Positions 1-8,283 of a DNA stretch of 64,000 nucleotides are shown here, one piece after another (within the stretch, counting starts at the first letter, position 1; every line of letters starts with the position of its first letter). The notes beneath the pieces are model-generated. The model ran no database searches, had not been told where the DNA came from, and saw nothing but the letters and a program-made list of their open reading frames with translations. The stretch lies in contig CAWBVG010000007.1 in assembly GCA_963792175.1 (NCBI GenBank), forward strand, positions 117,145 to 181,144, written 5' to 3'. The DNA comes from CAWBVG01 sp963792175. Its GTDB lineage: Bacteria > Acidobacteriota > Vicinamibacteria > Vicinamibacterales > CAVVIG01. A program made the translations under genes and the position numbers.

Positions 1-656
1 TTTCCGATCGGCGGATTCGCGTACTCCGACGGCCTGGAGAGCGGCGACGCAGCGTCGGAGCGATCGTCCGACGCCGCGGATCTGCGCGCGTGGCTCGACG
101 CCTGCTCGACGAGACGATCGGCCGGCTCGAAGGGCCGGCGGTGTGGCAGGCGTGGGCGGCGTTCGTGCCGACGGCGACTGGCGACGGCGCTGATCGCAGC
201 TCGACGAGGAGCTGACCGCGCTGCGGCCGTCGTCGAGCGCGCGGCGATCGAGCCGCGCGATGGGGCTGCGGCTGCTGACGACGTGGCAGGCGCTGCACCC
301 GGACGCGCGGCTGCGAACGCGCTGGCGCTGGCGCGCGCAGCAGGCCGCCATCGGCCCGACGCTGCCGGTGGCGTTCGCCGGCGCGTGCGCGTCTGCCGGC
401 GTCGACGCGCCGCGAGGCGGTCGAGGCGTTTGCCTACACGCGGCTGGCGGCGACCGTGTCGGCGGCGATGCGCCTGATGCCGATCGGCCAGACCGACGGC
501 GCATCGCACTGCTCGCGCGCGCGCTCGAGCGCGTGCCGGCGGTCGTCGATCGCGATGCGTCGAGCGCGACGGCGCAGCCTCGAGTCGTTCACGCCGGCGA
601 TGGACATCGCGGCGATGACGCAGCAGTACCTGCATTCGCGGCTGTTTCGATCATGA
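1..656 (+). CDS. ureF: Urease accessory protein UreF, 5'-truncated and frameshifted
   Basis: UreF acts with UreD and UreG to load nickel into urease in the cytoplasm. The window opens inside the gene: frame 1 begins FPIGGFAYSDGLE, a typical UreF opening. Conserved stretches then move between frames: LLDETIGRLEGP near 105-140, MGLRLLTTWQALHPD from 260, FAYTRLAATVSAAMRLM near 428-478, and MDIAAMTQQYLHSRLF before the TGA at 654-656. At least four single-base shifts are needed, none with an obvious biological cause. The stop overlaps the ATG of ureG (ATGA), the usual translational coupling. The true start lies upstream of the window. Identity is firm; exact sequence is not. Confidence 0.85.
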
Positions 657-1290
657 CGAGCAGAACGCCGTCTGCGTCATCGGCATCGGCGGACCGGTCG
701 GATCGGGCAAGACCGCGCTCGTCGACGCGCTGTGCAAGGCGATGCGCGAGCGCTACCGGCTCGGCGTCATCACCAACGACATCTTCACGCGCGAGGACAT
801 GGAGTTCCTCGTCCGCAGCGAGGCGCTGCCGCCGGATCGCATCATCGGCGTGCAGACCGGCGGCTGCCCGCACACCGCGATCCGCGAGGACGCGTCGATG
901 AACTTCGACGCGCTCGACGAGATGGCCGCGCGCCATCCCGGCCTCGACATCGTGTTTCTCGAGAGCGGCGGCGACAACCTCGCCGCCAGCTTCAGCCCCG
1001 AGCTGGTCGACGCCTCGATCTACGTCATCGACGTGTCGGGCGGCGACAAGATTCCGCGCAAGGGCGGCCCCGGCGTGACGCGGTCGGATCTGCTCGTCAT
1101 CAACAAGATCGATCTCGCGCCGCACGTCGGCGCCGACCTCGACGTCATGGCGCGCGACGCGAAGCCGATGCGCGGCGATCGGCCGTTCGTCTTCACCAAT
1201 CTCAAAGCGCGCACGGGCTTCCGGACGTCGTCGCGTGGATTCAGCGCGAACTCCTCTACGAGGATCGGGCTATCACCAACATCGCGCTAG
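653..1290 (+). CDS. ureG: Urease accessory GTPase UreG
   Basis: UreG is the SIMIBI-class GTPase that delivers nickel to apo-urease with UreD and UreF. The Walker A loop GIGGPVGSGKTAL is read at about 679-720, followed by GVITNDIFTREDMEFL, the metal-binding CPH of TGGCPHTAIREDAS, FLESGGDNLAA, VSGGDKIPRKGGPG and the guanine-specificity NKID at about 1102-1113. The ATG at 653 overlaps the ureF stop but lies one frame off, so one base is missing between 653 and 661. A second shift near 1215-1222 restores a normal end, PDVVAWIQRELLYE. No stop is seen in that frame before the next gene begins, so the 3' boundary is approximate; 1290 is the stop of the upstream frame. Confidence 0.88.
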
Positions 1291-2401
1291 TTGCGGTCGT
1301 TGCGATTGCCGTTGTGCTCGCCGCCCTCGCGTTCGCCCACTCTATGGCACTACGGCAGGGCCCCGCATACGTGTATGCGGTCCCTCCGGCGCTCGACGAT
1401 GGCTGGGCGACCGGTTCTCTCGAACAGGCGGGGATCGACGGCCGACGCCTCGAAGCGATGACGGATTGGATGCGCTCCACCCGGAGCTGAACGTTCACGC
1501 GGTCCTGATCGAACGCACTGGGCGCCTGGTGTACGAAGAGTACTTCGCCGGCAAGGATGAACGGTGGGGCAAGCCTCCTCTCCCTGTCGGCGCTCGTGGG
1601 TATCGCCAGCAGCTCAGGGGCGATTCCTTCGCTCGATGCGCCACTCCTCGACTACTTTCCCGAATACAAGGATCTCGCACGTTCCCGAGCGCGCCGGATC
1701 ACCATCCGCCACGCCCTCACCATGAGCGCGGGGTTCGAATGGAACGAAGACATTCCCTACACCGACCCGAAGAACGACGAGATCGTGATGAACCGCAGAC
1801 CCCGATCCGATTCATTACGTCCTGGACCGTCCGATTGTGTCGGCGCCAGGGACATCGTGGCGGTAAACGGCGGCACGACGCAGGTGCTCGGGACGATCGT
1901 CCAGCGCGCGACGAAGCAGCCGCTCGCCGACTACGCCCGCGCGACGCTGTTCGTGCCGCTGGGCATCGCAGAGTCCGAGTGGTTGGGGAGCCTCGCTGGC
2001 GTCCGTCGGCGGCGTCGGGACTCCGGCTCCGGCCGCGCGACCTCGCCAAATTCGGTTCGCTGTATCTGCACGACGGCCGCTGGAACGGGCGTCAGGTTCT
2101 TCCCAGCGAGTGGGTCCAGGAGTCGACGCAGCGGCGTCTCACGTTTCCAGGACAAGAGGCACGAGGGTACGCGTATCAGTGGTGGCACGCCTGTTACCCG
2201 ACGGCAATCCGGAGTCATCGAAGTACCGACTGCCGTGGGGAACGGCACGCAGCGAATCTTCCTCCTGCGCGCGCAACAGACAGTCGTGACCGTCCTCGCC
2301 GGGCGATACAACGATTTCAGCTCGAACCCTCCGGAGCGTTTGCTCCTCGATTTCATCCTGCCCGCGCTACCACCGGCTCCACATCATGGTGCCCGTCATG
2401 A
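1271..2401 (+). CDS. Serine hydrolase (class C beta-lactamase/penicillin-binding-protein fold), damaged
   Basis: A hydrophobic start (ALVAVVAIAVVLAALAF) suggests an exported or anchored protein. Recognisable blocks of a beta-lactamase-related serine hydrolase follow in changing frames: HPELNVHAVLIERTGRLVYE, DAPLLDYFPEYKDL, ITIRHALTMSAGFEWNE, a YNGG-like block near 1863, GTIVQRATKQPLADYA, LRPRDLAKFGSLYLHDGRWN, and NPPERLLLDFILPAL at the end. The catalytic SxxK should lie just before SALVGIA near 1590, but the text passes directly from GKDERWG to there, as though 35-45 bases were missing. At least four other shifts occur. Substrate cannot be assigned. It sits between ureG and ureD with the same orientation as both. 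Start and stop are approximate. Confidence 0.6.
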   Translation, partial: YHQHRASCGRCDCRCARRPRVRPLYGTTAGPRIRVCGPSGARRWLGDRFSRTGGDRRPTPRSDDGLDALHPELNVHAVLIERTGRLVYEEYFAGKDERWGKPPLPVGARGYRQQLRGDSFARCATPRLLSRIQGSRTFPSAPDHHPPRPHHERGVRMERRHSLHRPEERRDRDEPQTPIRFITSWTVRLCRRQGHRGGKRRHDAGARDDRPARDEAAARRLRPRDAVRAAGHRRVRVVGEPRWRPSAASGLRLRPRDLAKFGSLYLHDGRWNGRQVLPSEWVQESTQRRLTFPGQEARGYAYQWWHACYPTAIRSHRSTDCRGERHAANLPPARATDSRDRPRRAIQRFQLEPSGAFAPRFHPARATTGSTSWCPS

Positions 2402-2434
2402 CGCGAACTCCGCGGGACGCTTCCGTGGCGTCCG

Positions 2435-3277
2435 GTGCTCATCTATCTCGCCGTGGCGGCGGGGACGACGACGGCGATCGCGGTCGTGACGGCATCGCGC
2501 GGCTGGACCGTTCGCTCGCCTGAATGGGGACTGCTGGCGACCGTCGCGATGTGGGCGCCGGCGGCCGGCCGCTTTCTCGCCTGCCGGACAGTGGATCGCG
2601 GATTCAGATCTCCGTTGCCGCTCTCACGATGGGGCGTGACCGGCGCGCGCGTGATCCTGGTGCCGCTCGCGGTTCCGATGGCCGTGTACGGGACGGCTTA
2701 CGCGATCGCGTCGAGTGCGGGACTCGCACACTGGAGTCCTGGCGGCGGCCACTGGACGACGGGATCCCAGATCGCCGCGAACGTTGTCGCCAACCTCTCG
2801 ATCCTCGCGGTCTTCGGCACGTTGACGGCCCTCGGCGAAGAGATCGGCTGGCGCGGCTACCTGCAGCCACGCCTCGACGCGGCCGGCGTGCGCCACAGCG
2901 TCGCGGTGGTCTGGATCTGCCAACTGCTCTATCACGCGCCGCTCATGGCTGGCGCGGGGTACGCGGCCGCGGGCGGCTTTTTCACGAGCCTGGCTCTCTT
3001 CGCGGCGGCGGACCTTCCAATCTCGTTTCTATGGGCATTCGAGTCCTACCGCGCGCGGAGCCTTTGGCCGGCGGTGTTCTTCCACAGCTTTCACAACACC
3101 GTCTCGCAGTGGTTATTCCCGAAGTTCTTCGCGGGTGGCGAGAACGAGCTGTGGCTGGGAGAAGGTGGCGTGCTGCCCGCTGCGTGTTATGTGGTCGTCG
3201 GCATCGGGCTCTTCGTCTGGATGCGGCGACGGCGGCTCGCGTGGCAAACGCTGTCGCGAGCCGCGGAGATTGGGTAA
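2435..3277 (+). CDS. CPBP family intramembrane glutamic protease
   Basis: A roughly 280-residue multi-pass membrane protein of the CAAX protease/Abi (Rce1-like) family. The two family motifs are clear: GEEIGWRGYL, giving EExxxR at residues 135-140, and FHSFHN, giving HxxxN at 217-221. Hydrophobic segments occur near residues 1-20, 30-50, 70-95, 115-133, 155-175, 180-205 and 250-270. The GTG at 2435 opens the intact frame. An ATG at 2398 would give a longer, more natural N-terminus if one base were restored between 2400 and 2432, because WRP immediately precedes VLIYLAV in the open frame. It follows the serine hydrolase closely. Bacterial CPBP proteins range from peptide-maturation proteases to immunity proteins; no substrate is indicated here. 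The stop codon falls inside an inverted repeat. Confidence 0.85.
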   Translation: MLIYLAVAAGTTTAIAVVTASRGWTVRSPEWGLLATVAMWAPAAGRFLACRTVDRGFRSPLPLSRWGVTGARVILVPLAVPMAVYGTAYAIASSAGLAHWSPGGGHWTTGSQIAANVVANLSILAVFGTLTALGEEIGWRGYLQPRLDAAGVRHSVAVVWICQLLYHAPLMAGAGYAAAGGFFTSLALFAAADLPISFLWAFESYRARSLWPAVFFHSFHNTVSQWLFPKFFAGGENELWLGEGGVLPAACYVVVGIGLFVWMRRRRLAWQTLSRAAEIG

Positions 3278-3382
3278 TTGAGTAATCTGGTAATTGGGTA
3301 ATTGATGGCCGAATTGAAATCGCCGAGCGCGCAGCAATCTCCCAATCAATTACCCGATTACCCAATTACCCAATTACCAGAT
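3268..3382. repeat. AT-rich inverted repeat of GGTAATTG units
   Basis: The left arm (3268-3304) holds repeated TTGGGTAATTG/GGTAATTGGG units, and the right arm (3346-3382) holds the complement, CAATTACCC units. The 20 bases around 3285-3304 (ATCTGGTAATTGGGTAATTG) reappear complemented exactly near the right end. About 40 bases separate the arms. The element covers the stop of the CPBP gene and the 5' end of the ureD reading frame, where it encodes the non-conserved LPDYPITQLPD. Composition is far more AT-rich than its surroundings. Confidence 0.85.
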
Positions 3383-4219
3383 CTGCGGCGCGCGTCTGCG
3401 ATCGGGCGACGGGCGCGCCTCGAGCTTGTCTTCGAAGCGCGTGGCGGCCGAACGGTGATCGCGCGCGATTACGCTGAGCCGCCGTTCCGGATCGGCCGGA
3501 GCTTCGACGTCGATGGCGCGGCCTACGTGATTCTGGTCTGTTCGGGGCCCGGGGTCTTCGCCGGCGACGCGCTCGATCTGTCGATTCGCGTCCGGCCTGG
3601 CGCGCGCGTGATCCTGGCGTCGCAATCCGCTCTCCAGGTCCACCCGTCGACGGCATCGACACCGGCGCTGATTCGGCATCGCTACGTCGTCGAAGAGGAC
3701 GGGGAGCTTCAGGCTCACTGGGATCCCGTCATCCCGTTTGCCGGCGCGCGTCTCGACCAGCGGTTCGAGCTGCAAATCGACGAACAAAGCCGCCTGTATT
3801 GGAGCGATGCCCTGATGTCGGGACGCGTCGATCGCGCCGAAACCTGGTCGTTCGCCTGTGTGGCGCACGAGCTGCGGCTGCGTGTCGGGACGACGCTGAA
3901 GTACCTGGAGCGATACGCGCTTCAACCGCACGAGCGCTCGATGATGCATCCGTGGGTCGGCGGCGGCATGCACTACATGGCGACCGCCCTCACGCATCAC
4001 GATGCCGTCACTCCGGAAACCGCCGAGCTCCTCCAACGGGAGATCGAGACGGGAGGAGACACCCGCGTCCGCGCGGGCGTCGACCTTCTCGACTCCCGTC
4101 TCGTGATTGGGCGACTGCTGGCGTCGTGCGGCGCCCCGTTTGCCAGCGTGCGAGCCTCTTACCGGGAACTCGTCATGCGTTCGATTTTTGACCGCCCGCT
4201 CCAGCGGCTCCGCAAATAG
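3305..4219 (+). CDS. ureD: Urease accessory protein UreD/UreH
   Basis: UreD is the scaffold that binds apo-urease and recruits UreF and UreG. The protein is intact and of about normal length. Family blocks include ARLELVFEARGGRTVIARDY near the start, PFRIGRSF, GPGVFAGDALDLSIRV, LASQSALQVHPS (UreD usually has a T/S-rich SASATKVY-like block here), YWSDALMSGRVDRAE and MHPWVGGGMHYMA. The ATG at 3305 is the only upstream start. Its first 25 or so codons are made by an AT-rich repeat and are not conserved, so true initiation may be elsewhere. It is separated from ureG by two unrelated genes, unusual for a urease operon; the structural genes ureABC are not in the window. Confidence 0.85.
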   Translation: MAELKSPSAQQSPNQLPDYPITQLPDLRRASAIGRRARLELVFEARGGRTVIARDYAEPPFRIGRSFDVDGAAYVILVCSGPGVFAGDALDLSIRVRPGARVILASQSALQVHPSTASTPALIRHRYVVEEDGELQAHWDPVIPFAGARLDQRFELQIDEQSRLYWSDALMSGRVDRAETWSFACVAHELRLRVGTTLKYLERYALQPHERSMMHPWVGGGMHYMATALTHHDAVTPETAELLQREIETGGDTRVRAGVDLLDSRLVIGRLLASCGAPFASVRASYRELVMRSIFDRPLQRLRK

Positions 4220-4230
4220 AATAGGAGGAC

Positions 4231-4616
4231 ATGTTTCCAGGACGACAGCTCATGCGGGCGGCGCTTGCGTTCGCCGTGCTCGCCGTGCGCTCGCCACCCC
4301 GCTGCTCGCGCAGGCCAACGCGGCCGGCGAATGGCGCGTCAACTTCGTCGTGCCGACCGGCACGCGCTCGGTGAATATGGTGATCAACCAGCAGCGCGCG
4401 ACGCTGTCCGGCACCGTCATCAACGAGGACGGCGAGTTCCCGCTGAAAGGTCGCATCGCCGACGATCAGGTCACGATTGTCTGGTCGGTGCCCGAGTCCG
4501 GGAAGTTGATGGAGCTGACGATGAAGGGGAAGCTCTCGGGCGACTCGATCACGGGGACGCTGCAGGTGGGCGACGTCGGCGAGGGCCCGCTGTCCGCCCG
4601 GCGAACCGCGGAATGA
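4231..4616 (+). CDS. Small secreted protein, single copy of a beta-rich domain (paralog 1)
   Basis: A perfect AGGAGG at 4223-4228 precedes the ATG at 4231. The N-terminus (MRAALAFAVLA then ATPLLAQA) is a signal peptide split by one base shift between about 4285 and 4300. The mature part starts GEWRVNFVVPTGTRSVNMVI and continues LSGTVINEDGEFPLKGRI, IVWSVPESGKLMELTM, KGKLSGDSITGTL and GPLSARRTAE. The same plan of about 90 residues occurs in the next gene and twice in the one after it: G-W-x-V/M, TPxG, LSG, GE(F/T/L)P, KGxxxGDxxxG, xxAxR. This suggests a beta-barrel or lipocalin-like fold that may bind a ligand outside the inner membrane. Function unknown. Confidence 0.7.
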
Positions 4617-4623
4617 GGCAGCG

Positions 4624-5013
4624 ATGATCCGAACAGCACGCGTCGCGCTCGTCGCCTTCGCGCTTGCGGCGGCGGTCGCGGCGCAGGCGAGCCTGACCGG
4701 CGAGTGGGAGATGTCGTTCACGACGCCGCGCGGCGGACGCTCCGAGTACACCCTTTACATGACGCAGGAAGGCCCCCGCCTCACCGGGCATCTCACGTCC
4801 GAGTACGGCGAAACCCCGGTCAAAGGCAGCGTCAGCGGCGACGAGGTGAAGCTGGCCTGGTCGATCATGGAAAACGGCAAGCCGCTGGACATCAGCGTCA
4901 CGGCGACGGTCAAGGGCGACTCGATCAACGGCACGATCAAGCTCGGCACGGTCGGCGAAGGCACGTTCAACGCCGAACGCACCGGGAGTGAATTGGCAGC
5001 GGCGGTACGGTAA
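4624..5013 (+). CDS. Small secreted protein, single copy of the same domain (paralog 2)
   Basis: An intact 129-residue protein seven bases after paralog 1. Signal peptide MIRTARVALVAFALAAAVAA ends at AQA. The mature part begins SLTGEWEMSFTTPRGGRSEY and continues with LTGHLTSEYGETPVKGSV, LAWSIMENGKPLDISVTA, VKGDSINGTIKLGTVGEG and FNAERTGSE. It aligns along its whole length with the 4231 gene and with each half of the 5049 gene. The three are spaced 7 and 35 bases apart on one strand, consistent with an operon made by tandem duplication. No catalytic motif is visible. Confidence 0.75.
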   Translation: MIRTARVALVAFALAAAVAAQASLTGEWEMSFTTPRGGRSEYTLYMTQEGPRLTGHLTSEYGETPVKGSVSGDEVKLAWSIMENGKPLDISVTATVKGDSINGTIKLGTVGEGTFNAERTGSELAAAVR

Positions 5014-5048
5014 CATTTCGGTCGGCTTTCCCCTTTCAGGAGAAGAAT

Positions 5049-5798
5049 ATGACGCGCGCGAGAATCGGCTTGCTTTCGGTGCTGTTGTTCGTGCCTGGTC
5101 TCGCGTCTGCGCAGACGACCGTGGCCGGCAATTGGGACGTGACGATCAATTCGCCGCAAGGTGCGAACACATCGCTCGTCGTCTTCAAACAGGACGGCGA
5201 CAAGGTGTCGGGCGTCCTCAAGGGTCGCGGCGGCGAGTTGCCATTCGAGGGCGGCACCCTCACCGGCAACGATCTGAAGTTCTCCTTCACGATCAACACG
5301 CAGGGCATGGCGCTCCCGATCACCCTCACCGGCAAGGTCGAAGGCGACACAATGAGCGGCAAGGCCGACTTCGGCGGCTTCGCCGAAGGCGACTGGACCG
5401 CGAAGCGCGCGTCAGCGGATGCGGCGCCCGCCTCGACGGCGTCCACCACCACCGCGACCACCACGACCGCGCCGGCCGCCGCGTCGTCCACCACGGGCGC
5501 GAATGGCAAGTGGGATGTGTTGCTCGTGACGCCGGGCGGCGAATTCCCCGCGACGGCGACCCTCACCGACACCGCCGGCAAGATCAGCGGCACGTTCGCC
5601 AGTCAGATGGGCGAGGTCGCGGTCACCGGGACACTCGAAGGCAAGGCGCTCAAGATGACGATGGTCGCGCAGACGCCGCAGGGCGACATGACCGTGGTCC
5701 TGACTGGCGACGTTGACGGCGACGCCATCGTCAACGGTCAGGCCGAGGTCCCCGGCGTGGGAGCGATGCCCTGGTCCGCCAAGCGCACCAAGCAATAG
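5049..5798 (+). CDS. Secreted protein with two copies of the duplicated domain (paralog 3)
   Basis: A 249-residue intact protein with an AGGAGA Shine-Dalgarno at 5038-5043. Signal peptide MTRARIGLLSVLLFVPGLAS ends at AQT. Domain A (residues 20-118) runs from AGNWDVTINSPQGANTS to EGDWTAKRA. A Ser/Thr/Ala-rich linker (about 119-150: repeated STTT and TTAPAAA) follows, then domain B (about 152-249) from GKWDVLLVTPGGEFPATATL to GAMPWSAKRTKQ. Both halves carry the GD(T/A)(M/I)xGxA turn and the closing W(T/S)AKR. It is the two-domain member of the tandem family and probably arose by fusing two single-domain copies. Function unknown. Confidence 0.75.
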   Translation: MTRARIGLLSVLLFVPGLASAQTTVAGNWDVTINSPQGANTSLVVFKQDGDKVSGVLKGRGGELPFEGGTLTGNDLKFSFTINTQGMALPITLTGKVEGDTMSGKADFGGFAEGDWTAKRASADAAPASTASTTTATTTTAPAAASSTTGANGKWDVLLVTPGGEFPATATLTDTAGKISGTFASQMGEVAVTGTLEGKALKMTMVAQTPQGDMTVVLTGDVDGDAIVNGQAEVPGVGAMPWSAKRTKQ

Positions 5799-5809
5799 AA
5801 ATAGAACGC

Positions 5810-5838
5810 GTGGCGCAGGGCGTTTAGCCCTGCGCCAC
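5810..5838. repeat. Perfect hairpin between convergent genes
   Basis: GTGGCGCAGGGC (5810-5821) and its exact complement GCCCTGCGCCAC (5827-5838) flank a five-base loop GTTTA. The MFS stop codon on the minus strand (5824-5826) lies in the loop. There is no T-tract on either side, so it is not a classical intrinsic terminator. The sequence resembles the CGCAGGCC-type palindromes elsewhere in the window. Confidence 0.7.
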
Positions 5839-7443
5839 GACCAGATCCCTTCTCCGAAGCCAGAACGCAATCGCCAGCGCCGCCGCAGCAACGGCGATCG
5901 CAATCAGCGCGATCTCGCCGGTGATTCGCGTCACGACATCCAGCGCCACTCGCGCCGTCTTTTCCAAATCCAGGGCATCATCGGGATTCAGCATGACCCT
6001 GCTGAGGATCGTCGTACGTCGCAGAGCGTAGGCGGTCATCGAGCTCATGCTGATGCTCATGCCGATCAAACGCAGGATGATCACGAGGGATGACGCCATT
6101 CCTCGCTCGTGTTCCCGGACTGCGTTGATCACCGCCGTCCCGATGGGCGCGATGGTGAGTCCAATTCCGATTCCCGCCAGGGCCAGCCCTGCGGCCATGA
6201 ACCCAGTGCCCCGGGCGTCGGCCCATTCAGGTCGTCCTCTTCCCAGATGCTCGATGAACGCGACGGCTTGCCGGGCCATCTCCGTCTGCCAGAGACTCAT
6301 CATCCAGAAGCCGATGATGGCCACGATGAGGCCGAACATGACGGTCGCTCGATAGCCGAACCGCTCGGAGAGCCAGCCTCCTGGAATCGCCGCCAATGCC
6401 ATGGGGATGGTGAAGGCACACAGCAGGTACCCCGTGACCAGGGCCGCCTTCATCACGTTGTCCGACGCGCCCGCGACATTGATGAACACCGGAACGCTGA
6501 CGAGCGCCACCATGATGCAGAAACCGACGAGGAGATTGACTCCACTCGCCGCCGACACATTGCGGTTGGAGAAGATCTTCAGATTGAGGATGGGATCGGC
6601 CACACGCCGCTGCGAAAGGAGAAAGATGACGAACGTCGCCGCGGCGCCGGCAAGCCAGTACAGCCGGTGTGCGGCTGGAGCGGCGGTCGATCCGTCCGCG
6701 CCCATTTCGGGCGAGCCCAGGCCGACGTTGAGCAGAATCAACGCGCCGCCAAGAAGCGTCACACCGATCCAGTCGATGCCTCCCTTCACCTGCATGCGGG
6801 GCAGCCCGGCCAACCCCCACCACGTCACGCAGAACATCAGCGCGATGACCGGGAGATTGATCCAGAAGAGATACGGCCAGCTCATGAACTGAACCATGAT
6901 CCCGCCGTAGAGGTGCCCCAGCACCCAGCCGGTCGTGTCGACTGCGCCGACGATCCCGAGGGGAAGGGCGCGCTTCTCAGGTGGAAACAGGTCGGCGACG
7001 AGGGCCATGCTCACCGGCACCATCGCGCCTGCGCCGAAGGCCTGAATCACACGGCCGACAATCAAGGCGTAGAGAGATGCGAATCCGGCAGCGGGACGCA
7101 CGCCGAACAGTTGCACGATCCGCTGGGCGATCTCGGTGGGCCAGCCGGGCGAGGCCGCGACGACCCATGAACCGATAAAAAACACCACGAGACAGATCAG
7201 GTAGACCGCACGCCGCCCCGCGATATCCGAAACCCTTCCCATGAAGGTCATGCTGATCGCGTACGACAGGAAGTAGCCCGTGACGATCCAACCGGCCACG
7301 TCAAGCTTCTGAATCTCGATCGACAGCGATCGAATCACTTCAGGCAATACGGCCGAGACAATCGTCAGATCGAGCGCGCCGATGAAAACCGGGAAGCAGA
7401 CGAGCGCGAGGATCAGCCGCGGGTACTGGTGGGCCCGCGACAT
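5824..7443 (-). CDS. DHA2-type MFS transporter, P55-like partner of the upstream lipoprotein
   Basis: A 539-residue inner-membrane transporter of the 14-helix DHA2 (EmrB/QacA) class. It begins LILALVCFPVFIGALDLTIV with the D in helix 1 typical of the group, followed by GWIVTGYFLSYAISMTFMGR and the loop motif GRVSDIAGRRAVYL. Antiporter-like VGRVIQAFGAGAMVPVSMAL and LGIVGAVDTTGWVLGHLYGG follow. Two insertions stand out as outward-facing: about 25 residues (near 98-122, EIAQRIVQLFGVRP) before the fourth helix, and about 25 (near 390-415, FIEHLGRGRPEWADARG). Its ATG follows the stop of the lipoprotein gene without a gap (TGAATG), so the two are surely co-expressed. With that partner a lipid or lipid-like substrate is more likely than a drug, but this is inference. 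Confidence 0.88.
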   Translation of the reverse strand: MSRAHQYPRLILALVCFPVFIGALDLTIVSAVLPEVIRSLSIEIQKLDVAGWIVTGYFLSYAISMTFMGRVSDIAGRRAVYLICLVVFFIGSWVVAASPGWPTEIAQRIVQLFGVRPAAGFASLYALIVGRVIQAFGAGAMVPVSMALVADLFPPEKRALPLGIVGAVDTTGWVLGHLYGGIMVQFMSWPYLFWINLPVIALMFCVTWWGLAGLPRMQVKGGIDWIGVTLLGGALILLNVGLGSPEMGADGSTAAPAAHRLYWLAGAAATFVIFLLSQRRVADPILNLKIFSNRNVSAASGVNLLVGFCIMVALVSVPVFINVAGASDNVMKAALVTGYLLCAFTIPMALAAIPGGWLSERFGYRATVMFGLIVAIIGFWMMSLWQTEMARQAVAFIEHLGRGRPEWADARGTGFMAAGLALAGIGIGLTIAPIGTAVINAVREHERGMASSLVIILRLIGMSISMSSMTAYALRRTTILSRVMLNPDDALDLEKTARVALDVVTRITGEIALIAIAVAAAALAIAFWLRRRDLVVAQG

Positions 7444-8182
7444 TCAGGCTTGAGGTTTGGGAGGCGGGGGAGGAGGAAGCTTTGGCGTCGGAATATCGAC
7501 CGGTTCATCCATCGCGAACAACTCGATGAGCCACCCGTTGCCCTCGGGCTCGCTGACGTGAACCTGCACGGGCCGGGAGGATTTTTCCTCCATCCACATA
7601 TCGACGGGATGCATGAATTCCGGCTTGAGCGTTGAACCCACCAGCGGATTCAGCTTCTCGCCGCTCACCTCTCCCTTGAGATGCAGCGTGTCCTTCCCTC
7701 GAAGTTTTTCCTTCCCCACCAGTTGGGGATTCCGAGTCGCGGTGCGCAGAATGTCCGCAATGCCGGTCTTGGCAAACAGGGCAGCGCCGTTGAAACTGGC
7801 GTCCGCGGGCGCCTTCCCGAACTGCCGCGTGAGCGGGTTCGTTTGAAACACGCCTTCGGGGACCCAGACTCGCGTGAGCTGCAGGATGTTTCCGTTCTTG
7901 AGCGAGATTTTCACGTTGCACGAGACGCGATCCGGCGCGGCATAGGAACATTCGGCCAAGGTAAAGGTGATGCCGTTCTTCTCGTCGAGGAAGGCTGGGG
8001 TGCCCTCGCGCTTGAGAGAGAACTGCGCGCTCTTGAGGTTGAGAACGGCGTCGGCCGCCGCGTTCAGATACTGTTCGGTCGCGCGACTAGCGCGGTCCGG
8101 ATCTGGCCGGTTGTGAATCCTTGCTCAAGGCGGGAGACACGAGCAGGCTCAAAAAAACGAGAACCGTGTGGATTTTTCTCAT
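7444..8182 (-). CDS. LppX/LprAFG-family lipoprotein (LprG-like)
   Basis: In mycobacteria this family has a half-barrel fold with a lipid-binding cavity; LprG works with the MFS transporter P55 to carry triacylglycerides. Reading from the ATG at 8180-8182 gives an export signal (MRKIHTVLVFLSLLVSPAL). One base shift near 8085-8105 leads into ATEQYLNAAADAVLNLKSAQ, then FLDEKNGITFTLAECSYAA and KISLKNGNILQLTRVWVPE. The most family-like block follows: ADILRTATRNPQLVGKEKL, DTLHLKGEVSGEKLNPLV, PVDMWMEEKSSRPVQVHV and ELFAMDEPVDIPTPK. A proline-rich tail ends the protein. The lipobox cysteine is not seen and may lie in the damaged stretch. Gene order lipoprotein then MFS matches the mycobacterial operon. 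Confidence 0.78.
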
Positions 8183-8283
8183 GGTTGTTGGCCCCCGCCG
8201 AGGATCTGGCCCTTGGATAGACGGTATCTGGGCCTCACCCGTCCGTCAAGCGTGATACGGCAGTGGTGTTTCGCCAGATCCGT

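Noticed and set aside
3113..3365. Short frames on the minus strand encoding LPNYQITQLPN-type repeats
   Set aside because: They are translations of the AT-rich inverted repeat, not genes.
6109..7170. A 353-codon plus-strand frame opposite the MFS transporter
   Set aside because: His/Arg/Glu-rich shadow of a membrane protein with unmistakable MFS motifs.
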